From positions 62,001 to 126,000 of the forward strand of contig NZ_QPNC01000019.1 in assembly GCF_003386285.1 (NCBI RefSeq): DNA of 64,000 nucleotides, read 5' to 3'. Below, in pieces: positions 36,046 through 44,945 of the stretch. A program made the position numbers and the translations under genes. Position 1 is the first letter of the stretch. Each line of letters begins with the position of its first letter. The notes beneath the pieces were generated by a model. It saw only the letters and a list, made by a program, of their open reading frames with translations. It was not told the origin of the DNA and ran no database searches. This stretch comes from Nocardiopsis sp. FIRDI 009. GTDB taxonomy: Bacteria; Actinomycetota; Actinomycetes; Streptosporangiales; Streptosporangiaceae.

Positions 36046-38475
36046 CTAAGTGAGGGCGGCGAGCAGACGCCGGGTGGTCTCCGGAGGCCGCACGGCCACC
36101 CGCACCCAGGAGGCGTCCAGGCCGGGGAAGGTGTCGGCCCGCCGCACGGCCACGCCCCGTGCGCGCAGGCGCGCGTGGACCCCTTCGCCCACCCGGGCCA
36201 GGACGAACGGCGCGCGGGACGGCACGACGTCCACACCCGCCTCCCGCAGCCCGGCCTCCAGGAACCCGCGCCAGTCGTCGAGCTCCCCGGCGCGGCGCGG
36301 CCCCTCCGCGCGGGCCTCGTCGGACACACAGGCGACGGCGGCGGCGATCGCGGGAGCCGACACCGACCACGGCGTCTGCGCCCGGCCCAGCGCGCCGACC
36401 ACCTTCTCGTCCCCGACGACGTATCCGGCCCGGATGCCCGGGATCGACCAGTGCTTGGTGAGGCTGCGCACCACCACCAACCCCTCGGCCCGCTCACCCG
36501 TGAGGGTCTCCGGCTCCCCGGGCACGGCGTCCATGAACGCCTCGTCGACCACGACCACCCGTCCGGGGCGGCACAGCCCGCGCAGGGCGGACGCCGGGTG
36601 CAGGACGCCGGTGGGGTTGGTGGGGTTGCCGACCACCACCAGGTCCGCGTCGTCGGGGACGGCCCCCGGATCGAACGCGAACCCGTCCCCGGCCGCGCAG
36701 AGCACGCTCGTGACCGTGTGCCCGGCCTGTTCCAGGGCGGCGTGCGGTTCGGTGAACTGGGGGTGCACCACCACCGGCCGCCGCCACGGCCGCAGTCGCG
36801 CGATCAGGGTGAACGCCTCCGCCGCGCCCGCGGTCGGCAGGACCTCGGCGGGCCGCCGGGCGTGCCGACGGGCGATCGCGGCCCGGGCGGGTTCCGGGTC
36901 GGGGTAGACGGCGGAGCGCTCCAGGCCCTCGCGTAGGGCCCGGTCCAGCCAGGCGGGACGCGCGCCCGCGTAGACGTTGACGGCGAAGTCCAGCAGCCCG
37001 TCGCGCGCCTCGACGTCGCCGTGGTGCCGCAGCGGATCGGACACCTCGTCGGTGGCCGGGCCCGGGCGGCGGTCGCGGGCCGGGGGAGGGGAGGAGCGCG
37101 CGACCGGGGCGGACCGCGCCGCCTCCGCGAACCGGGCGGCGAAGCCGGGGTGCCCGGCCCAGTGGACGTGCAGGTAGGAGGCGTGCAGCGTCGGGGAGGC
37201 GAACCCCTCCGCCGTGCCGTCGACCTCCCACGCCGGACGGTCCGCGCAGGCGCCGGGGGTGAGGCGGGTCCGGTGGAACTCGTGTCCGGTGGCCCGCTCC
37301 CCGGCCCGGGTGAGCAGGGTGTCGTGGGGCGAGACGGCCTCGGGGTAGCGCAGGGTGAGCCGCTCGGTCATCCGGGCGCGCGCGGCCAGGACCCCGGACA
37401 TGGCCTCGCCGTCCAGCGCCTCGGCGAGGTAGAGCAGGCCCGCGCACTCGGCGACGGTCGGCACCCCGTCCCGTACCGCGTCGCGCAGGTCGGCCAGCAG
37501 GCCCCGGTTGGCGGCGAGCCGCCCCGCGTACACCTCGGGGAAGCCCCCGCCGAGGTAGACGCCACGGGTGCCGGACGGCAGCGCGGTGTCCTCAAGCGGG
37601 TCGAAACCGACGACCTCGCACCCGGCCGCGGTGAGCAGCTCCTCGGTCTCGGCGTAGCGGAAGGTGAAGGCCCTCCCGCCGGCCACCGCGACCACCGGCC
37701 GCGATCCCGTGGGGGAGGGGGCCGCCTCCACCTCACGCGCCGGGTCCCAGGGGCGGGCGTCCAGGGCGGGCGCGGAACGGGCCAGCTCGAGCAGCGCGTC
37801 CAGGTCCACCTGGCGTCCGACGCTCTCACCCAGCCGTTCGACCACCCGGGCCGACTCCGCCCGTTCGGCCGCCGGGACGAGCCCCAGGTGCCGGGACGGG
37901 GTGGCCAGCCGCTCGTCGCGGCGGACCACGCCGAGGACGGGCAGGCGCGTCGACCGGATGATCTCGGCGACGTTGCGCTCTGAACCCGCCTGGTTGAGGA
38001 TCACCCCGACGACCTCGACCGCCGGGTCGTAGGCGGCCATACCCGCCACCAGCGCACCCACCGAACGGGACATCCGGGACACGTCCACGACCAGCGCCAC
38101 CGGTGTCCGGGTCAGGGCCGCCACGTGCGCCGACGAGGCGAACCCGGCGGTGCCGATCCGCCCGTCGTGCAGACCCATCACCCCCTCGACGACGGCGACG
38201 TCGGCGCCGCGCGCCCCGTGCAGCAGCAGAGGAGCGACCCGGTCCGCCCCCACCAGGTGGGGGTCCAGGTTGCGGCCGGGCCGCCCGGTGGCCAGGGCGT
38301 GGTAGCCGGGGTCGATGTAGTCGGGGCCGACCTTGTGGCCGCTCACCACGTGCCCGGCGTCGCGGAGCGCGGCCATCAGCCCCGTCGCGACCGTGGTCTT
38401 GCCCTGGCCGGTCATGGGGGCGGCGATCATCAGCCGGGGCGGGGCCGCGGTCCCGGAGGCGGCCGGGACGGTCAC
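36046..38475 (-). CDS. cobB: Cobyrinate a,c-diamide synthase fused to CobC-type aminotransferase-fold protein
   Basis: 809 residues in one frame. Residues about 1-450 are CobB/CbiA (hydrogenobyrinate a,c-diamide synthase): P-loop MIAAPMTGQGKTTVATGLMA, HKVGPDYIDPGYH, and the glutaminase part with YLGGGFPEVYAGRL, nucleophile Cys in VAECAGLLYL and final HASYLHVHW. Residues about 470-809 are a PLP-dependent CobC/CobD-like fold, with VVGNPTNPTGV, VVVDEAFMDA and the PLP Lys in VRSLTKHWSIPGIRAGY; such proteins decarboxylate threonine phosphate to aminopropanol phosphate or serve aminopropanol attachment. The two steps are not consecutive, so the fusion probably fixes stoichiometry. GTGA overlap with cobO. 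Confidence 0.92.
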   Translation of the reverse strand: MTVPAASGTAAPPRLMIAAPMTGQGKTTVATGLMAALRDAGHVVSGHKVGPDYIDPGYHALATGRPGRNLDPHLVGADRVAPLLLHGARGADVAVVEGVMGLHDGRIGTAGFASSAHVAALTRTPVALVVDVSRMSRSVGALVAGMAAYDPAVEVVGVILNQAGSERNVAEIIRSTRLPVLGVVRRDERLATPSRHLGLVPAAERAESARVVERLGESVGRQVDLDALLELARSAPALDARPWDPAREVEAAPSPTGSRPVVAVAGGRAFTFRYAETEELLTAAGCEVVGFDPLEDTALPSGTRGVYLGGGFPEVYAGRLAANRGLLADLRDAVRDGVPTVAECAGLLYLAEALDGEAMSGVLAARARMTERLTLRYPEAVSPHDTLLTRAGERATGHEFHRTRLTPGACADRPAWEVDGTAEGFASPTLHASYLHVHWAGHPGFAARFAEAARSAPVARSSPPPARDRRPGPATDEVSDPLRHHGDVEARDGLLDFAVNVYAGARPAWLDRALREGLERSAVYPDPEPARAAIARRHARRPAEVLPTAGAAEAFTLIARLRPWRRPVVVHPQFTEPHAALEQAGHTVTSVLCAAGDGFAFDPGAVPDDADLVVVGNPTNPTGVLHPASALRGLCRPGRVVVVDEAFMDAVPGEPETLTGERAEGLVVVRSLTKHWSIPGIRAGYVVGDEKVVGALGRAQTPWSVSAPAIAAAVACVSDEARAEGPRRAGELDDWRGFLEAGLREAGVDVVPSRAPFVLARVGEGVHARLRARGVAVRRADTFPGLDASWVRVAVRPPETTRRLLAALT

Positions 38476-39086
38476 CACTCGATCCCCCGCTGGCCCTTCC
38501 GTCCGGCGTCCATGGGGTGCTTGACCTTCGTCATCTCGGTGACCAGGTCGGCGGCCTCCAGCAGCCGGGGGTCGGCCCGGCGGCCGGTGATCACCACGTG
38601 CTGACGGCCGGGACGGTCCCTCAGCGTGGCCACGACGTCGTCGACGTCGACCCAGCCCCAGGCGATCGGGTAGGTGAACTCGTCGAGGATGAGCAGGTCG
38701 TGCGTCTGCTCCGCGAGCCGCCGTCTGATCTCCGCCCAACCCTCCGCGGCGGCCGCCGCGTGGTCCTCGGCGTCGCCCTTCCGGCGGATCCACGACCAGC
38801 CGGAACCCATCTTGTGCCACTCGACCGGACCGCCCTCGCCGGTCTCCTCGTGCAGCTGGCCCAGCCGCTCCAGCACGGCCTGCTCGCCGATACGCCACTT
38901 CGCCGACTTGACGAACTGGAACACCCCGATCCGCCAGCCCTGGTTCCAGCCGCGCAGCGCGAGGCCGAACGCGGCGGTGGACTTGCCCTTGCCGTCACCG
39001 GTGTGGACGGCCAGCACCGGCTGGTTGCGGCGTTGGCGCGTGGTGAGTCCGTCGTCGGGGACGACGAGCGGTTTTCCCTGGGGCAT
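38472..39086 (-). CDS. cobO: Cob(I)yrinic acid a,c-diamide adenosyltransferase
   Basis: 204 residues. P-loop variant AVHTGDGKGKSTAAFGLALR and the typical FVKSAKWRIGEQAVLE, HDLLILDEFTYPIAWGW and VVITGRRADPRLLEAADL segments identify the CobO/BtuR family. It attaches the 5'-deoxyadenosyl group from ATP to reduced cobalt. The ATG at 39086 overlaps the chelatase stop by 1 nt (TGATG). Confidence 0.95.
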   Translation of the reverse strand: MPQGKPLVVPDDGLTTRQRRNQPVLAVHTGDGKGKSTAAFGLALRGWNQGWRIGVFQFVKSAKWRIGEQAVLERLGQLHEETGEGGPVEWHKMGSGWSWIRRKGDAEDHAAAAAEGWAEIRRRLAEQTHDLLILDEFTYPIAWGWVDVDDVVATLRDRPGRQHVVITGRRADPRLLEAADLVTEMTKVKHPMDAGRKGQRGIEW

Positions 39087-41161
39087 CAGCAGGCCCTCTC
39101 TCGTACGGCGGAGCCCAGCGCGTCGGCGCTGACCTCGCTGACGGGCAGGTGGTCGGCGCCGAGGTGGGCGGCCAGCCGGGCGGCCAGGCCCAGGCGCAGC
39201 GGTCCGGACTCGCCGTCCACCACGACGGTGGTGACGCCCAGCCCGGCGACGTGGTCGGCGGCCTCCAGCGCACGGCCGACGGCGCCGCGACCGCCGGTGG
39301 CCCGACCGTCGGTGACCACGACGAGCAGCGGGCGCAGCCTCGGATCCCGCAGGCGTTCGCGGCGCAGGACGCGGGCCGCCTCCACCAGGCCCTCGGCGAG
39401 CGGGGTGCGCCCCCCGGCGGGCAGGTCGTCGAGGCGGGCCGCGGCGGTGTCCACGGACCGGGTCGGCGGCAGCGCGAGTTCGGCCTCCCGGCCCCGGAAG
39501 GTGACCAGGCCGACCTTGTCGCGGCGTCGGTAGGCGTCGAGGAGGAGGGAGAGGATCGCGGTCTTGACCTCGGTCATGCGCTTGCGCGCCGCCATCGACC
39601 CGGAGGCGTCCACGCAGAACAGGACCAGGTTGCTCTCCTGCCCCTCACGGACCGCGACGCGCAGGTCACGGGGTTGGAGCCGCAGCCGGCCGCCGTGGTG
39701 CGGTCGACAGGCCGCGGCCCGCACGGTCTCGACCAGGTGGAGCGAGGCGCCGGACCCCTGCCCGGGCGGGGCGGCGCCGATCCGGCGGCCCCGCCTGCCC
39801 ACGGCCCGGCTGCGCCTGCCGTCGGCCCCCTCACCGGAGCCCCGCACGGTCAACAGCCGGGGCCGGTAGGGCGCGGCTGCCCTGACCGTGGAGTCACCGG
39901 CGGGACGGGGCGCGGCGGGGGGCTCCTCGTCGGAACCGTCCGCCTCCTGCCGGGCGGGTTCGGGGACGGGGGGCTGGTCGGGCGGTGCGTCGTCCGCCGG
40001 GGTGTCGGGGCCGTCCGTCTCAGGCGGGGGAGGGGCGCTGTCGTCAGCGGGCTCGTCGGCGGGGGTCGGATCGGCGGGGTCGTCGGTCCCCTCCGGACCC
40101 GGCGGCCGCGGGGGGTCCGGCGGAGGTTCCTCGTCGCCGAGGATCTGGTCGAGCAGGTCCTCGTCGAGCCCCGGGGCGTCGAACGGGTTGCGCCGCCGCC
40201 GGTGCGGCAGGGCGAGCAGGGCGGCGCGGCGGATGTCGGCCCGGGTGACCGAGGTCCGGCCCGCCCAGGCGGCGTGCGCCATCGCGGTGCGCGCGGTGAC
40301 GATGTCGGCACGCAGCCCGTCCACGTCGAACGCCGCGCACACCTCGGCGATCTTCAGCAGCGCGGCCTCGGACAGCCGCACCCGCCCCAGGGACTCCCGG
40401 GCGAGGGCGATGCGCTCGGCCAGGGCCTCCTCGGCGTCGCGGTAGCGCTCGGCGAAGGCGGCGGGGTCGGCGTCGTGGGCCATGCGCCTGCGGACGACCT
40501 CGGCGCGCCGCGCGGGCTCGGGCGGCGCGGCGACCTCGACGGTGAGCCCGAACCGGTCGAGGAGCTGCGGGCGCAGCTCGCCCTCCTCGGGGTTCATCGT
40601 GCCGATGAGCAGGAACCGGGCCGTGTGCTCCACGGAGAACCCGTCGCGCTCCACGGTCACCCGGCCGGTCGCGGCGGCGTCGAGGAGGAGGTCGACCAGG
40701 TGGTCGTGGAGCAGGTTGACCTCGTCGACGTAGAGGATGCCGCGATGGGCCCGGGCCAGCAGACCGGGTTCGTAGGCGACCTGGCCGTGGGTGAGTGCCT
40801 GCTCCAGGTGCAGGGAGCCCAGGACGCGGTCCTCGGTGGCGCCGACGGGGAGTTCGACGAGCCGTACCGGACGGCTCTCCACGGGCGAACCGGGGCCGAA
40901 GGGGCCGTCCGGCGACTGCTGCGCCGGGTCGGCGGGGTCCACGGAGAACCGGTCCCCCCGGTAGACGTCCACGGGCGGCAGGAGGGAGGCCAGCCCCCGG
41001 ACGGCGGTGGACTTGGCGGTGCCCTTCTCCCCGCGCACCAGGACGCCGCCGATCTCCGGCGAGACGCTGGTGAGGACCAGGGACAGGCCCAGGTCGTCGA
41101 GGTGTTCGCCGTCGCAGCCGACGATCGCGGAGAAGGGGTAGTGCGAAGACCGCAATGGCAT
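39086..41161 (-). CDS. ChlI-ChlD fusion chelatase (AAA+ plus VWA), cobalt chelatase partner
   Basis: 691 residues. Residues about 8-340 are the AAA+ motor: GVLVRGEKGTAKSTAVRGLA, GILYVDEVNLLHDHL, LIGTMNPEEGELRPQLLDRF. A Pro/Asp/Glu-rich linker of about 110 residues follows. The C-terminal VWA domain has the MIDAS motif VLFCVDASGSMAARK and TDGRATGG. ChlI/ChlD proteins power magnesium chelatase; in actinomycetes lacking photosynthesis the same pair supports CobN. Under riboswitch 3 and with cobO, cobalt insertion is the likely job. The acidic linker is typical of ChlD. Confidence 0.9.
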   Translation of the reverse strand: MPLRSSHYPFSAIVGCDGEHLDDLGLSLVLTSVSPEIGGVLVRGEKGTAKSTAVRGLASLLPPVDVYRGDRFSVDPADPAQQSPDGPFGPGSPVESRPVRLVELPVGATEDRVLGSLHLEQALTHGQVAYEPGLLARAHRGILYVDEVNLLHDHLVDLLLDAAATGRVTVERDGFSVEHTARFLLIGTMNPEEGELRPQLLDRFGLTVEVAAPPEPARRAEVVRRRMAHDADPAAFAERYRDAEEALAERIALARESLGRVRLSEAALLKIAEVCAAFDVDGLRADIVTARTAMAHAAWAGRTSVTRADIRRAALLALPHRRRRNPFDAPGLDEDLLDQILGDEEPPPDPPRPPGPEGTDDPADPTPADEPADDSAPPPPETDGPDTPADDAPPDQPPVPEPARQEADGSDEEPPAAPRPAGDSTVRAAAPYRPRLLTVRGSGEGADGRRSRAVGRRGRRIGAAPPGQGSGASLHLVETVRAAACRPHHGGRLRLQPRDLRVAVREGQESNLVLFCVDASGSMAARKRMTEVKTAILSLLLDAYRRRDKVGLVTFRGREAELALPPTRSVDTAAARLDDLPAGGRTPLAEGLVEAARVLRRERLRDPRLRPLLVVVTDGRATGGRGAVGRALEAADHVAGLGVTTVVVDGESGPLRLGLAARLAAHLGADHLPVSEVSADALGSAVRERAC

Positions 41162-41202
41162 GGTGAGGCTCCCGCTCGTTGCGCCATACGTCAGGGGCGG
41201 TC

Positions 41203-41330
41203 GCGAGGCCGGTCTTCGGACTTGCCGGGTCCTCCCTCGTGGAGGCTCGGTTCACCGCAGCGGGCCTGTGCCGGAGTCTCACCGGGCTTCCCAGATTCTC
41301 CCCGGAGACCGTCCCCACCGTTTCCGATGG
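41203..41330 (-). ncRNA. Cobalamin riboswitch 3 (upstream of chelatase-cobO-cobBC)
   Basis: On the - strand: GGGAAGCCCGGTGAGACTCCGG, GCACAGGCCCGCTGCGGTGA, and the B12-box end AAGTCCGAAGACCGGCC. It occupies most of the 220-bp divergent gap between the chelatase gene and cobL and reads towards the chelatase gene. Confidence 0.88.
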
Positions 41331-41368
41331 TTGGGCCGCCGGGGCACCTCACGCCTGGTCCGCCACGA

Positions 41369-41374
41369 TAGCGT
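41369..41374 (+). promoter_or_regulatory. -10 box TAGCGT for cobL (probable leaderless start)
   Basis: TAGCGT followed by 7 nt and the ATG at 41382. There is no ribosome site ahead of that ATG, so the transcript probably begins at or one base before the start codon. Confidence 0.4.
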
Positions 41375-41381
41375 CCTGGTT

Positions 41382-42704
41382 ATGCAGGACGACAACCGCC
41401 CACCCTCAACGGCCGCCTCCGGCGCCGTGCCCTCCCTCTCCGCCACCCACCACCGCCCGGGGGCCGCCGCGCGGCGGGGCGGGGCGCCCTACCCCGCCGC
41501 GGTCACCGTCGTCGGAGTCGGCGCCGACGGCTGGCCCGGGGTCCCGGAGCGGCTGCGCCGCGTCGTCCTGGACGCGGACGCGGTGCTGGGCGGCCGCAGG
41601 CACCTGGCGATGCTGCCCGACCGGGCCGGGCAGCGCCGCCAGCCCTGGCCCTCGCCCCTGCGGGAGGGCCTCGCGGAGCTGCTCGCCTCACTCGAAGGCG
41701 CCCGCGTGGTGGCCCTGGCCTCCGGCGACCCCCTCGTCTCGGGCGTGGGCACCACACTGCTCGACCTCCTGGGCGCGGACGCCGTGCGGGTGGAGCCCGC
41801 CGTCTCCTCGGTCGCCCTGGCCCGCGCCCGGATGGGCTGGTCGGCGGAGCGGTGCGCGGTGGTGACCCTGGTCGGGCGCGACCCCCGCCTGCTGCTGCGG
41901 GAGTTGGCGCCGGGCCACCGGGTCCTGGTGCTCTCCTCGGGCGCGGACACCCCGGGGGAGGTGGCCGCCCTGCTGACCGGCGCCGGGTACGGCGCCAGCC
42001 TGATGACCGTGCTGGGCGACCTGGGAACGGACGACGAGTCCCGCCTGGAGGCGGCCGCGCGCGACTGGCTGACGGCCCCGCCCGGGACGCCGTCCGCGCT
42101 GCACGTGCTGGCCCTGGAGCTGCTCGGCCCGCCCGGGCACGGCACGCTCGCGGGTCTGCCCGACGACGCCTTCGAGCACGACGGGCAGCTGACCAAGCGG
42201 GACCTGCGCGCCTCGGCGCTGGCCCGCCTTGCGCCCGGGCCGGGACAGCACCTGTGGGACGTCGGCGCGGGCGCGGGTTCGGTCGGTGTCGAGTGGATGC
42301 GGGCCCACCCGACCTGTACCGCCACGGCGGTGGAGGCCGACCCCGAACGGGCCGCGCGGATCGGCCGGAACGCGGGCCGCCTCGGCGTCCCCGGCCTGCG
42401 CGTGGTCACCGGTCGCGCCCCGGACGCGCTGGCCGGGCTCCGCCCGCCCGACGCGGTGTTCGTCGGCGGCGGCGCGACCCGGCCGGGCGTGCTCGACACC
42501 TGCCTGGCGGCGCTGCGGCCGGGCGGTCGGCTCGTGGTGCACGGAGTGACGCTGGAGACCGAGCACCTGCTCGCCGACGCCTACCGGCGCCACGGAGGGG
42601 AGCTGACCCGGATCGCCGTCGAGACCGCCGCGCCCATCGGCGCGTTCACCGGATGGGCGCCCGCCCGCACGGTCACCCAGTGGTTCCTGGCCGTGGATCG
42701 CTGA
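41382..42704 (+). CDS. cobL: Precorrin-6Y C5,15-methyltransferase (decarboxylating)
   Basis: 440 residues. The N-terminal half (CobE/CbiE-like) has VTVVGVGADGWPGVPERLRR, VVALASGDPLVSGVGTTLL and the VEPAVSSVALARARMGW SAM site. The C-terminal CbiT-like half has the class I SAM motif HLWDVGAGAGSVGVEWM and ATAVEADPERAARI. The fused enzyme methylates C5 and C15 and decarboxylates the C12 acetate. The first 40 residues are low-complexity and unlike the family, so a later start cannot be excluded. The 3' end overlaps convergent cobM by 32 bp. Confidence 0.93.
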   Translation: MQDDNRPPSTAASGAVPSLSATHHRPGAAARRGGAPYPAAVTVVGVGADGWPGVPERLRRVVLDADAVLGGRRHLAMLPDRAGQRRQPWPSPLREGLAELLASLEGARVVALASGDPLVSGVGTTLLDLLGADAVRVEPAVSSVALARARMGWSAERCAVVTLVGRDPRLLLRELAPGHRVLVLSSGADTPGEVAALLTGAGYGASLMTVLGDLGTDDESRLEAAARDWLTAPPGTPSALHVLALELLGPPGHGTLAGLPDDAFEHDGQLTKRDLRASALARLAPGPGQHLWDVGAGAGSVGVEWMRAHPTCTATAVEADPERAARIGRNAGRLGVPGLRVVTGRAPDALAGLRPPDAVFVGGGATRPGVLDTCLAALRPGGRLVVHGVTLETEHLLADAYRRHGGELTRIAVETAAPIGAFTGWAPARTVTQWFLAVDR

Positions 42705-43443
42705 CCCGGGGGCGGGCCGGGTCGTAGAGGAAGGACTCACCGCCCGCCTGAGGGTCGAGCGCCCACCCCACGAGGATCACCGCCGCCTGCCGGAACCCGG
42801 CCTCCTCCACCGCGTCCGCGATGGTGGCGACCGTGCCGCGCAGCACCGCCTCGCCCGGCTGGCTGGCCCGGTGGACGACGACGACCGGGCAGTCGGCCCC
42901 GTACGACGGTTCGATCTCGACCATCAGCTCCCGCACCCGCCGGATCGCCAGGTGCAGCACCAGCGTGGCCCGGGTCCCGGCGAACGCGGCCAGTGACTCG
43001 GTGTCCGGCATGGCGGTCGACCGGGCCCGGGTCCGGGTCAGTACCACCGACTGCGCCACCAGCGGAACGGTCAGCTCCCGTCCCGCCAGCGCCGAGGCGG
43101 CCGCGTACGCGGGCACCCCGGGGGTGACGTCCCAGGGGACCCCGTGCGCGTCGAGCCGCCGGGTCTGCTCGGCCAGCGCCGAGTACAGCGACGGGTCCCC
43201 TGAGGTGAGCCGCACCACGTCCCGGCCCGCCGTGTGCGCGGCGACCAGCCGTTCGGTGATGCGGTCCAGGTCCAGGCCCTGGGTGTCGACCAGTTCGGCG
43301 CAGGGCGCGCAGTGGGTCAGGACCTCGGGGTCCAGGTACGTGCCGGGGTAGAGCACCACGCCGGCCCCGGCGAGCATCCGCGTGGCGCGGACGGTCAGCA
43401 GGTCGGCGGCTCCGGGTCCCGCCCCCACGAAGTGCACGGTCAC
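42673..43443 (-). CDS. cobM: Precorrin-4 C11-methyltransferase
   Basis: 256 residues of the tetrapyrrole methylase fold: VHFVGAGPGAADLLTVRATR, VLYPGTYLDPEVL, VVRLTSGDPSLYSALAEQ, VTPGVPAYAAASA and VVVVHRASQPGE. The GTG at 43443 overlaps the cobIJ stop as GTGA. Last gene of the riboswitch-4 operon. Confidence 0.94.
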   Translation of the reverse strand: MTVHFVGAGPGAADLLTVRATRMLAGAGVVLYPGTYLDPEVLTHCAPCAELVDTQGLDLDRITERLVAAHTAGRDVVRLTSGDPSLYSALAEQTRRLDAHGVPWDVTPGVPAYAAASALAGRELTVPLVAQSVVLTRTRARSTAMPDTESLAAFAGTRATLVLHLAIRRVRELMVEIEPSYGADCPVVVVHRASQPGEAVLRGTVATIADAVEEAGFRQAAVILVGWALDPQAGGESFLYDPARPRVSDPRPGTTG

Positions 43444-44945
43444 GGCTGCACCCACCTCGGGGTCCAGACCCGGCCCGCCCCGGAGACCCGGGTCGCCGAC
43501 GCGCCGACGATCAGCAGGCAGCGCATGTCGACGGAGGCCGGATCGAGGTCGCCGAGGGTGGTCACCGTCAGGGACTCGCCGTCCCGGCCGACGTCCCGGC
43601 CGACGACGACCACGGTGTCGGGCTTGCGGTGCTCCAGCAGGATCCGGCGGGCGGTGGCGATCTGTTCGGTCCGGGACCGGGAGGCCGGGTTGTAGACGGC
43701 CAGCGCCAGGTCGGCCTCGGAGACGGCGCGCAGCCGCCGCTCGATCACCTCCCACGGTTTGAGCCGGTCCGACAGGCTCATCACCGCGAAGTCCCCGCCG
43801 ATGGGGGCGCCCGCCCGGGCCGCGACCGCCTGGACGGCGCTGACCCCCGGCAGCACCCGGACGGGCACGTCCCGGAAGCCGGGCTCCTCGGCCGCCTCGA
43901 ACACGGCGGTGGCCATGCCGAAGACGCCGGCGTCCCCTCCGGAGACCACGGCGACGCGTTCGCCGCGCCCGGCCAGGTCCAGGGCGAGGCGGGCGCGGTC
44001 GAGTTCGACGGTGTTGCCGGAGGCGTGCCGGGTGAGTCCGGGGCGCTGCGGCACCCGGTCGACGTAGGGGCCGTATCCCACGACGTGGTCCACCTCGGCC
44101 AGAGCCGCGGACGCCTCGGCCGTGAGCCAGTGGTCGGGGCCGGGGCCCAGGCCGACGACCAGCAGTTCGGCCGCCGGTCCGGTGGACGCCGACTCCGGGG
44201 GCGTGGCCGCGCCGCCGTCGCGGGAGCGTCTGCCGTTGCGGCTGTCCCCCGTGACCAGGACCAGGGAGAAGTAGGGCACCGTCGCCGGGTCGACCTGTGC
44301 GACCGGCAGCCGCCGCTCCCCGTCCATCGAGGCGCGCTCGACGTAGACGGCGTGCTCCAGTCGCCCGGCCGCGGCCAGGGCGCGGCGGACGGCGGGGAAG
44401 GTCCGGCCCAGCTTCATGATCACGGCCGCGTCGGTGTCCGCCAGACGGCGGGCCAGCTCCGGTTCGGGCAGGGTGCCGGGCAGCACGGTGAGCACGTCGG
44501 TCTGCCGGGCCAGCGGGGCCGACGCGGCGGCGGCGAACGCCGGGACCCCGGGTACGACCTCGGTCGGGTACCGCTCGGACAGCCGGTCGTGCATGTACAT
44601 GAACGACCCGTAGAACAGCGGGTCGCCCTCGGACAGCAGGACGACGTCGCGGTCGGCGTCCAGGTGGGCGGCCAACCGCGCGGCGGAGGTCTCGTAGAAG
44701 TCGGCCAGAGCCCCCGCGTAACCGCCCGGGTGGTCGGTCGCGCCGGTGGTCACCGGGTAGGTGAGCTGCTCCTCGATCGCCGTGTCCGGGATCAGGTCCC
44801 GGGCGATGCGGCGGGCGTTGGACTCCTTGCCGACCCCGGCGTGGTAGGCGACCACGTCGGCTCCGGCGATGAGCCTGGCCGCCTTGAGGGTGATCAGCTC
44901 GGGGTCCCCGGGACCGACGCCGACGCCGTGGAAACGACCGGTCAC
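43440..44945 (-). CDS. cobIJ: CobI-CobJ fusion: precorrin-2 C20- and precorrin-3B C17-methyltransferase
   Basis: 501 residues. The first half is CobI: FHGVGVGPGDPELITLKAAR, VVLLSEGDPLFYGSFMYMHD, VVPGVPAFAAAASA. The second half is CobJ: LLVVGLGPGPDHWLTAEASA, VVSGGDAGVFGMATAVFEAA, VLPGVSAVQAVAARAGAPIG. Such fusions are common in actinobacteria. The two reactions flank that of CobG. The GTG at 44945 overlaps the cobH stop. Confidence 0.95.
   Translation of the reverse strand: MTGRFHGVGVGPGDPELITLKAARLIAGADVVAYHAGVGKESNARRIARDLIPDTAIEEQLTYPVTTGATDHPGGYAGALADFYETSAARLAAHLDADRDVVLLSEGDPLFYGSFMYMHDRLSERYPTEVVPGVPAFAAAASAPLARQTDVLTVLPGTLPEPELARRLADTDAAVIMKLGRTFPAVRRALAAAGRLEHAVYVERASMDGERRLPVAQVDPATVPYFSLVLVTGDSRNGRRSRDGGAATPPESASTGPAAELLVVGLGPGPDHWLTAEASAALAEVDHVVGYGPYVDRVPQRPGLTRHASGNTVELDRARLALDLAGRGERVAVVSGGDAGVFGMATAVFEAAEEPGFRDVPVRVLPGVSAVQAVAARAGAPIGGDFAVMSLSDRLKPWEVIERRLRAVSEADLALAVYNPASRSRTEQIATARRILLEHRKPDTVVVVGRDVGRDGESLTVTTLGDLDPASVDMRCLLIVGASATRVSGAGRVWTPRWVQP

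Noticed and set aside
39149..41371. 740-codon open frame on the + strand opposite the chelatase gene
   Set aside because: Low-complexity shadow of the ChlI-ChlD gene, with no motif; third-position GC bias supports the - strand frame.
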